Source: Clostridia bacterium (GTDB lineage: Bacteria > Bacillota > Clostridia > Christensenellales > Aristaeellaceae). From it: DNA of 28,273 nt. Position numbers and translations under genes: made by a program. Where the stretch lies: the NCBI GenBank assembly GCA_016297535.1, contig JAEDGL010000013.1, positions 1 through 28,273 of the forward strand. The letters are read 5' to 3'. Shown piece after piece: positions 20,712-28,273 of the stretch; position 1 is the first letter of the stretch, and each line of letters begins with the position of its first letter. The notes beneath the pieces were generated by a model. It was given only the letters and a program-made list of their open reading frames with translations. It did not search any database and was not told the origin of the DNA.

Positions 20712-22907
20712 ATGCTAACCTACATCACCAACGAATGTATGCCGTTGGAAAAAATGCTGGCCCGGGTGCGAAAAACGCATCCCGAGGGATGCGAGCTGGT
20801 GCGCAAGGCCTACGAGTTTGCCGAAAAGGCGCATGCCGGACAGGTGCGCAAAAGCGGCGAGCCGTATTTTATGCACCCTGTTTCGGTGGCAAGCATCCTG
20901 ACGGATTTGATGATTGACGCCACCACCATCGCCGCGGGCTTTCTGCACGATACGGTGGAGGATTGCCCGGATATTACGCTGGATACGCTGCGCGCCGAGT
21001 TTGGCGATGAGGTGGCCCTGCTGGTGGATGGCGTAACCAAGCTGGACAAGCTGGATTTTACCAGCCGCGAGGAGCAGAAGGCCGAAAGCCTGCGCAAGAT
21101 GATCCTGGCCATGTCCAAGGACATTCGCGTGGTGGTGATCAAGCTGGCCGACCGCCTGCACAACATGCGCACCATGCGCTTCCAGTCGCCGGACCGGCAA
21201 AAGGCCATCGCGCACGAAACGCTGGATATCTACGCGCCCCTTGCGCACCGGCTGGGCATCAACTCCATCAAATCGGAGCTGGAGGACCTCAGCTTCAAGT
21301 ATATCGACCCGGTTGCCTTCCACGATATCGCCCAAAAGGTGGGCCTGCGCCGGTCGGAGCGGGAGGAAAACATCCGCATGGTGATTTCCGAGCTGTCCGA
21401 AAAGCTGGACGCGCAGGGCATTCACTACGAGATGGACGGCCGCCCCAAGCATTTGTACTCCATTTATAAAAAGATGCATGGCCAGGGCAAAACCTTTGAT
21501 CAGATCTACGACCTGATCGCCGTGCGCGTGCTGGTGGATACCGTGCAGGACTGCTATACGGTGCTGGGTATTGTGCATACCCTGTGGAACCAGATTCCCG
21601 GCCGCTTCAAGGATTACATCAGCGTACCCAAGGGCAATATGTACCAAAGCCTGCATACCACCGTCATCGGCGGGCGAAAAATGCCCTTTCCGTTTGAAAT
21701 CCAGATCCGCACGTGGGAAATGCACCGCGTGGCGGAGTTTGGCGTGGCGGCGCACTGGCGCTACAAGGAGGGTGGCGCTGCTGCGGGAGATCTGGATACC
21801 AAGCTGTACTGGCTGCGCCAGATCCTGGACTGGCAGAGCGATACGCGCGATTCTCAGGAGTTTATCGACTCCCTCAAAACCGATCTTTTCAGCGAAGAGG
21901 TGCTCATCTTTACCCCCAAGGGCGATATCATCAGCATGCCCCGCGGTGCAACGCCCATCGACTTTGCCTACCGCATCCACTCCGGCGTGGGCAATCAGTG
22001 CGTGGGCGCCAAAATCAACGGGCGCATTGTGCCCCTGGAAACCGAGCTGCAGACCGGCGACCGCGTGGAAGTGATTACCTCGCCCAACTCCAAGGGCCCG
22101 GGCGCGGATTGGCTGCGCATTGTCAAAACGCAGCAGGCCAAGGCCAAAATCCGCCAGTTCATGAAACGCGAAATGCGCGGCGAAAACGTGGTCAAGGGCA
22201 AGGATATGGTGGAAAAGGAGGCCAAGCGCCGCGGTGTTGCGCTGTCCTCCATCGTCAAGCCCGAGTATTACGAGCCGCTGCTTAAGCGCTATGCCTTTGC
22301 CGAAATGGAGGATATCTACGGTGCAGTGGGCTATGGCGGCATCGCCAGCGCCTATGTGGTAAGCCGCCTTCTGGAGGAGCAGCGCAAGGCCGAAACGCCC
22401 GCGGTGCCCCAGGTGAAGGAGGTTACGCAGGAGGAAGCGCAGAAAAAGCTGGGCAAGCCCTCCCACGGCGTGTATGTGAAGGGTGAAAGCGGCATGCTGG
22501 TGCGCTTTGCCCGCTGCTGCAACCCGGTACCCGGCGATGAAATCATGGGCTACATCACCCGTGGACGCGGCGTAACCGTGCACAAGGCCGATTGCGTTAA
22601 TGTCAGCAATTCCGAGCAGGAGCGCATGGTGGAGGTCAGCTGGGCGGCCAGCCAGCAGGCTTCGGAGTTTAACGCCGGCATTACCGTGATTGCCTACGAC
22701 CATGTCAGCCTCCTTGGCGAGCTGGCCATGGCCATTGGCAACATGGAGGTGCCCATCGTGGCCGTATCCGCCAAGCGCGATGAAAAGAAAAAAACCTGCA
22801 TCATCACCATGGTGATTCAAGTAAAGAGCCGCGAGCAGCTGGACCGCGTGATTACCCAGCTGCACAAGCGCAGCGATATTATCGAAGTCTACCGTGCCTC
22901 CAACTGA
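20712..22907 (+). CDS. relA: Bifunctional (p)ppGpp synthetase/hydrolase, RelA/SpoT family
   Basis: A 731-residue cytoplasmic enzyme that makes and degrades the starvation signal (p)ppGpp. The ATG at 20712 follows GAGGTG. The domains are in order: HD hydrolase (about 25-180) with the intact HDTVED motif (H79, D80, E83, D84), so hydrolysis is expected; synthetase (about 235-350) with GRFKDYISVPKGNMYQSLHT; TGS (about 390-450) starting IFTPKGDIISMPRGAT; a helical region with the conserved CCNPVPGDEI motif; and a C-terminal ACT domain. Length and order are typical of clostridial Rel. The usual neighbour dtd is separated from it by a membrane protein gene. Its own promoter was not found. Confidence 0.97.
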   Translation: MLTYITNECMPLEKMLARVRKTHPEGCELVRKAYEFAEKAHAGQVRKSGEPYFMHPVSVASILTDLMIDATTIAAGFLHDTVEDCPDITLDTLRAEFGDEVALLVDGVTKLDKLDFTSREEQKAESLRKMILAMSKDIRVVVIKLADRLHNMRTMRFQSPDRQKAIAHETLDIYAPLAHRLGINSIKSELEDLSFKYIDPVAFHDIAQKVGLRRSEREENIRMVISELSEKLDAQGIHYEMDGRPKHLYSIYKKMHGQGKTFDQIYDLIAVRVLVDTVQDCYTVLGIVHTLWNQIPGRFKDYISVPKGNMYQSLHTTVIGGRKMPFPFEIQIRTWEMHRVAEFGVAAHWRYKEGGAAAGDLDTKLYWLRQILDWQSDTRDSQEFIDSLKTDLFSEEVLIFTPKGDIISMPRGATPIDFAYRIHSGVGNQCVGAKINGRIVPLETELQTGDRVEVITSPNSKGPGADWLRIVKTQQAKAKIRQFMKREMRGENVVKGKDMVEKEAKRRGVALSSIVKPEYYEPLLKRYAFAEMEDIYGAVGYGGIASAYVVSRLLEEQRKAETPAVPQVKEVTQEEAQKKLGKPSHGVYVKGESGMLVRFARCCNPVPGDEIMGYITRGRGVTVHKADCVNVSNSEQERMVEVSWAASQQASEFNAGITVIAYDHVSLLGELAMAIGNMEVPIVAVSAKRDEKKKTCIITMVIQVKSREQLDRVITQLHKRSDIIEVYRASN

Positions 22908-22930
22908 CATCCCGGAGGGAAGAAAACCCT

Positions 22931-24481
22931 ATGCAAAAGCTGAACCGCACTCTGTGTATCCTGTTAGAGATTGCCTGCGTTGTGATGGCCGCCGTGCTGG
23001 TGCTGTTTATGGCCACCAGCAACAGCCCGCTCTATCGGGCCGCAGGCTCCAACAGCTCCATTTTTCTTACGGTGGGCAAGGCCATTACCATGGGCTGGAC
23101 GCCCTATGTGGATATTGTTGAAAACAAGGGCCCGCTGCTGTTTTTCATCAATGCCCTGCCGCAGCTTTTTCTGGAACGCACGCTTGGCATCTTTCTGTTG
23201 GAGCTGGTGCTGATGGTTGTCGCGGCCATCCTGCTGCTGCATGCCACCCGCATGCTGGCGGGCAAAAGGTACTGCGCGGTCTGCGTGCTTGTTCCGGCGG
23301 TCTATTTTGCTTATTTGAGCCGCAACCTGCATGGCGGTAACTTTGGCGAGGAATACAACCTGTTTCTGACAGTGGTAAGCATCTGGGCGTTTGTCCGCGC
23401 CGTCAGCGGGCAGGGCAGGCGGGGTTGGGTGCCGCCCTTTCTGCTGGGGCTGTGCCTGGCCGGAGTGGCGCTGATCAAAATCAGCGATATCTTCGGCGTT
23501 GGCATTACCGTGGTGTTTTACCTGATCTGGATGGCGCAGAAAAGGCGTTCCTTCTGGAAGGATGCGGCCGCCTTTGCGGGCGGCGTGGCGCTGCTGACCG
23601 TGCCGACCATGATCTATCTGATGGCCCATCATGCGGTGGGCGCCATGTTTGAGGAGTATATTCTCAGCAATTTTTCGCATGTTGGCGGCGAAAACGAGGC
23701 CGGATTCCTGGCCCAGCGCATTTCGTTGATGCGGTATTTTCCTTATGCTGTCCATACGTTCAAGCCGCTGATTGCGGGCGCCGTAGCGGCGGCGGTTGTG
23801 CTGCTTTGCCGTTTCATCGGCCGCCGGGTGGAGCCGGAGCAGAAGCAGCAGCCTTCCGGGCTGATGATTGCCTGGATCGCCGCGCTGGCGGTGATGTGCT
23901 TTGCGCAGGCGTACGTTTCATCCACCGGGTATGGCCAGCATCTGATGCCCATTGCGGCAAGCCTGGCGGCCAGCACCATGGTGGCCGTGGCGGCGCTGTG
24001 CAGGCTGATCCCCGAAAAAGCGGAGGGCGTGCGGCTGGCAGCCGGCATAGCCGGCGTTGCGCTTGGCGCGGTGTTGATTGTTGCCTCGCCCTTTACCTTT
24101 CACGCGGCTCCGCGCGTGGGCTCCGAGGCCTATGAGGCCCAGCTTGCCTATCAGCAGGAGTTTCTGGAGATCATTGAGGATGAAAAGGACTCCGTCTTTG
24201 GCATCGGCATGCCCAGGGCATGGTATCTGTACAACGATGTGATGCCTGCCTACAAGTGCATGAATCTGGTAAGCTATATCCTTGCCCATGTGGGCGAAAA
24301 CCGCGCGGAGGATTTTGAAGAAGCGCTGAGGGAGGACCCCATTGCGTGGCTGGTGGTCAAGGATTCGCTGGAAAGCTACCGGGGTATCCTGACGGATGGA
24401 ACGTTGGATTTTATCGGTGAAAACTACTATTTATACTGCACGGACGAATCGGGCAGCCGGGAGCTGTACCGTCTGTTCTGA
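22931..24481 (+). CDS. Multispanning membrane protein, GT39/ArnT-like (GT-C)
   Basis: A 516-residue protein beginning with an N-terminal helix (about 8-30), followed by SNSSIFLTVGKAITMGWTPY and VDIVENKGPLLFFINALP in the first outer loop. This is a pattern common in Actinobacterial and Firmicute GT39-like proteins, where the acidic residue acts in sugar transfer from a polyprenyl carrier. About ten further hydrophobic segments follow, and the last 120 residues are soluble, with FGIGMPRAWYLYNDVMP. CGGAGGG lies 11 bases before the ATG. It sits between relA and dtd, which are normally adjacent, so it appears inserted there. The substrate is unknown; cooperation with the upstream glycan operon is possible. 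Confidence 0.75.
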   Translation: MQKLNRTLCILLEIACVVMAAVLVLFMATSNSPLYRAAGSNSSIFLTVGKAITMGWTPYVDIVENKGPLLFFINALPQLFLERTLGIFLLELVLMVVAAILLLHATRMLAGKRYCAVCVLVPAVYFAYLSRNLHGGNFGEEYNLFLTVVSIWAFVRAVSGQGRRGWVPPFLLGLCLAGVALIKISDIFGVGITVVFYLIWMAQKRRSFWKDAAAFAGGVALLTVPTMIYLMAHHAVGAMFEEYILSNFSHVGGENEAGFLAQRISLMRYFPYAVHTFKPLIAGAVAAAVVLLCRFIGRRVEPEQKQQPSGLMIAWIAALAVMCFAQAYVSSTGYGQHLMPIAASLAASTMVAVAALCRLIPEKAEGVRLAAGIAGVALGAVLIVASPFTFHAAPRVGSEAYEAQLAYQQEFLEIIEDEKDSVFGIGMPRAWYLYNDVMPAYKCMNLVSYILAHVGENRAEDFEEALREDPIAWLVVKDSLESYRGILTDGTLDFIGENYYLYCTDESGSRELYRLF

Positions 24482-24508
24482 TCGCAGGCAATGAAGGAGG
24501 CATGCGCC

Positions 24509-24958
24509 ATGCGTGCTGTGATCCAGCGGGTGACCCGGGCAAGCGTTACCATTGGGGATGAGGTTGTCGGGCAGATCGGGCCGGGCTTTCTGGTGCTGAT
24601 TGGCGTGGAGGAGGGCGATGGAGAGGCCGATCTGAAATACCTGTCCGTCAAGGTGCCCCATCTGCGCATTTTTGAGGATGAAAACGGCAAAATGAACCGC
24701 TCACTGCTGGATGTGGGCGGGCAGATTCTGGCGGTAAGCCAGTTTACCCTGCTGGGGGATGCGCGCTCCAGCCGCCGCCCCAGCTTTACGCAGGCTGCGC
24801 GGCCCGAAACGGCCAATCCCATGTACGAGCGGCTGGTTGCGGCGTGGCGCGAGCAGGGCATCGAGGTACAGACGGGCCGCTTTGGCGCGGATATGAAGGT
24901 GGAGCTGGTCAACGACGGGCCTGTAACCCTGCTGATGGATTCCCGCAAGCTTTTGTAA
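24509..24958 (+). CDS. dtd: D-aminoacyl-tRNA deacylase
   Basis: A 149-residue cytoplasmic proofreading enzyme that removes D-amino acids (and glycine mischarged on tRNA-Ala) from tRNA. The ATG at 24509 has AAGGAGG 8 bases upstream; an in-frame ATG 6 codons earlier is part of that site. Hallmarks are the start MRAVIQRVTRASV, the SQFTLLGD motif and NDGPVTLLMDSR, where the second motif supplies the cross-subunit Pro (usual form GPVT). The length is exactly typical. It belongs to the conserved relA-dtd-MBL-hemZ order of Firmicutes. Confidence 0.97.
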   Translation: MRAVIQRVTRASVTIGDEVVGQIGPGFLVLIGVEEGDGEADLKYLSVKVPHLRIFEDENGKMNRSLLDVGGQILAVSQFTLLGDARSSRRPSFTQAARPETANPMYERLVAAWREQGIEVQTGRFGADMKVELVNDGPVTLLMDSRKLL

Positions 24959-24976
24959 CGAAGGAGTAATCATTTT

Positions 24977-25588
24977 ATGCACATTACGGTGGAACGGCTT
25001 GTGGTAGGCGAGCTGGCCGTTAACTGCTATCTGGTGGAAAACACCCTCACGCATGAATGCCTGATTGTGGATCCCGGCGCGGATGCAGAAAGCATTATCC
25101 GGCGCGTGGGAGACCGCAGGGCCTGCGCGGTGCTTCTTACGCATGGGCATTACGATCATATCGGCGCGGTGGATGAGGTGTGCGGTCATTTTGGCATTCC
25201 CGTCTATGTTCATACGCTGGATGCCGCCAAGCTGACCGACGCGCAGGCCAATGTATCCGCCGCGTACAGCGACCCGGTGACGCAGCATACCGTGCCTGTG
25301 AAAATTGAACAGGAGGGCCCGCTTACTCTGGCGGGGATCGAGCTTCAGGTGATGCATACCCCCGGCCACAGCGCGGGAAGCATCTGCTGCATTCTTCCCG
25401 AGGGCCAGGGCGTGCTGACCGGCGATACGCTGTTCGCCCACGGCTATGGCCGTACCGATTTTGCCGACGGCGATTTTGGCCAGATGCATCAGTCGCTGCG
25501 CAGGCTGTACCGCCTTACGCCCAGAATGGTCGCCTATCCGGGGCATGATGTGCCCGGCGTGGTGGGCCGCGACCCTGTGGGGGAATAA
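24977..25588 (+). CDS. MBL-fold metallohydrolase, YcbL/glyoxalase II-like
   Basis: A 203-residue zinc hydrolase of the metallo-beta-lactamase fold. AAGGAG lies about 10 bases before the ATG. The metal motif THGHYDHIG gives H56, H58, D60 and H61; further ligands lie in HTPGHSAGS, GDTLFAHGYGRTDF and the C-terminal YPGHD. The overall pattern matches YcbL-type hydroxyacylglutathione hydrolase-like proteins that commonly stand between dtd and hemZ in Clostridia. The natural substrate of this subgroup is not settled. Only two bases separate its stop from the hemZ start. Confidence 0.9.
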   Translation: MHITVERLVVGELAVNCYLVENTLTHECLIVDPGADAESIIRRVGDRRACAVLLTHGHYDHIGAVDEVCGHFGIPVYVHTLDAAKLTDAQANVSAAYSDPVTQHTVPVKIEQEGPLTLAGIELQVMHTPGHSAGSICCILPEGQGVLTGDTLFAHGYGRTDFADGDFGQMHQSLRRLYRLTPRMVAYPGHDVPGVVGRDPVGE

Positions 25589-25590
25589 GC

Positions 25591-27083
25591 ATGGATACGA
25601 TTGCTGTAACGCTGATAACGCCGCTGGAAGGGTTTGCAAACGAGCTGTGCGATGTGCTCAAGCTGTTTTTTATCGTGGAAGGCTTTGCGGTTTCGCCCCG
25701 GGCGGAGGAAAACGCCGAGGTGCTCCTGCATACCTATGAGGAGAAGGACAACCGCGCCGTCTGCACGTTTGCCTTTCGCGGACAGACGCAGAGGCGCGAG
25801 GCCGCGTTGCCCCTGCCGCAGTCCTTTGAAGGCGACAGCGAAAAATACCAGGTGGCGCACAAGCGTATCTCCAAACGGTTGTGCAAGGTAACGCTGTACG
25901 AGCTGCTCAAACACCTGACCGGCACGCGTCCGCCATGGGGCTCGCTTACGGGCATCCGCCCCACAAGGCTGATCTATGAGCGGTTGGAAGCCGGGCTTTC
26001 GCTGGAGCAGGCGCAGCGCTATGTGGAGCAGGAATTTGACGTAAGCCCCGAAAAGAGCGATCTGCTGCGCCGCATCGTTCTTCAGCAGCAGCAGCTGCCC
26101 GCGCCCTGCACGGAGGAGGCGGATGTCTATGTGTCCATCCCCTTTTGCCGCACCCGCTGCGCCTACTGCTCATTTCCCGGCGAGGCGGTGGGCAAGGGAA
26201 AGCTGGTTCCGCCCTATCTGCAGGCGCTGCTGTGGGAAATGCAGGAGGGGGCAAAGCTCCTTGATAAAAGCGGCAGAAGGCTTCGCGCCCTGTATGTGGG
26301 CGGCGGCACGCCCTCCGCGCTGGACGAAGAGCAGTTTGATCTGCTGATGGAGCAAACCATGCGCCTGTTTCCCGGGGCTTGCGAATATACGGTGGAGGCG
26401 GGACGGCCCGATACCATCACCCGCGGCAAGCTGCAAACGCTTCGCAGGCTTGGGGTTGGGCGCATCAGCATCAATCCCCAGACCATGAACGATGAAACCC
26501 TGCGCGCAATCGGGCGCGATCATACCGCCCGTCAAACGGAGGAAGCGTTTGCGCTGGCGCGCGAACTGGGCTTTGACGATATCAACATGGATGTCATCGC
26601 CGGCCTGCCGGGCGAAAACACCTCGCATTTTGCCCATACCATGGAGCGCATCCTTGAGCTTCGGCCGGACAGCCTGACGGTGCACACGCTGGCCATCAAG
26701 CGTTCCAGCCGCCTCAATCTGGAAAAATACCCCCTGCCGGATGCGGCCATCGCCGCCGGGATGGTGCGGCTGGGCGAGCAGACCGCTCAGGCGCTGGGGC
26801 TGGAGCCCTATTACCTGTACCGGCAGAAGTATATGGCCGGACAGCAGCAAAACGTGGGCTATGCCCGTCCCGGCAAGGCGTGCCTGTACAATATCGATAT
26901 CATGGAGGAGACCGCTTCCATCCTTGCCATGGGCGCAGGCGCCATCAGCAAGCGCGTTTTCCCGGATCGCGAGCTGCGCATCCAGCGCGCGCCCAATGTG
27001 ACCAATGTTTGCGTTTACATCGACCGTGTGCAGGAAATGGCACGGCGAAAGGAAAAACTATTTCTACAGGAGGAGGAACACCA

Positions 27084-27087
<4 letters not shown>
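25591..27087 (+). CDS. hemZ: Oxygen-independent coproporphyrinogen dehydrogenase, HemZ type
   Basis: A 498-residue radical SAM enzyme of the HemN/HemZ group, acting in heme-related porphyrin synthesis in its type members. About 150 residues at the N-terminus form the HemZ-specific domain, ending LTGTRPPWGSLTGIRPTRL. The radical SAM core follows with CRTRCAYC (C186, C190, C193), YVGGGTPSALDEEQ and the segment GRPDTITRGKLQ. NPQTMNDETLRAIGRDHT, DVIAGLPGENTSHF and YRQKYMAGQQQNVGYA are typical of HemZ. Family members differ in activity and some do not oxidise coproporphyrinogen, so the biochemical role is inferred. The stop overlaps the glpK start (ATGA). Confidence 0.92.

Positions 27088-28273
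<1,186 letters not shown>

Noticed and set aside
20715..22910. 731-codon minus-strand open frame opposite relA
   Set aside because: It is the exact mirror of the relA gene, whose HD, synthetase, TGS and ACT motifs are intact.

Overview
The window is a gene-dense, GC-rich stretch with bacterial start signals (AGGAGG-type ribosome sites; ATG, some TTG starts). It looks chromosomal and most like an anaerobic member of the Bacillota (Clostridia). The evidence is greA-lysS, relA-dtd-MBL-hemZ, an LplABC-type sugar importer, an anaerobic sulfatase maturase and long antisense shadow frames from strong third-position GC. The genus cannot be told from the sequence. No rRNA, tRNA, CRISPR array or intact transposase was seen.

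Layout. (1) 1-2999, minus strand: an ABC sugar importer (two permeases, then a binding protein cut by the window edge), with a promoter and possible operators at 3118-3314. (2) 3377-3657: a patch of nested palindromes that looks like a non-coding mobile or repeat element. (3) 3674-5494, minus: glycogen synthase with an unusual C-terminal SCP2-like domain. (4) 5699-7998, plus: a promoter, then a sulfatase-maturase-type radical SAM enzyme translationally coupled to a DUF2264 protein, suggesting sulfated or uronic glycan use. (5) 8151-10499: a perfect consensus promoter, greA, lysS and a terminator. (6) 10333-11300: about 1 kb without an intact normal gene. It holds att-like repeats, protein fragments and, on the minus strand, a structured RNA that resembles HEARO, the omega RNA of IscB/IsrB elements. 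(7) 11255-20690, plus: a nine-gene, tightly overlapping operon. (8) 20712-28273, plus: relA, a GT-C-like membrane protein, dtd, an MBL hydrolase, hemZ and glpK (cut by the edge).

The nine-gene operon is the main candidate for an undescribed system. It joins an acyl-aldehyde module (AMP-dependent ligase, acyl carrier protein, LuxE-type acyl-protein synthetase, LuxC-type acyl reductase, short-chain dehydrogenase) to a surface-glycan module (polyprenyl-phosphate glycosyltransferase, WecD-like acetyltransferase, two tandem DUF6056 membrane proteins with GT-C-like features). No luciferase genes are present. My inference is that an acid is activated, carried on the ACP, reduced to an aldehyde or alcohol, and used to build or decorate a lipid-linked sugar that is transferred outside the membrane.

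The solute-binding protein and glycerol kinase run off the window edges and are annotated as partial genes. Gene names rest on motifs and family knowledge, with no database search.
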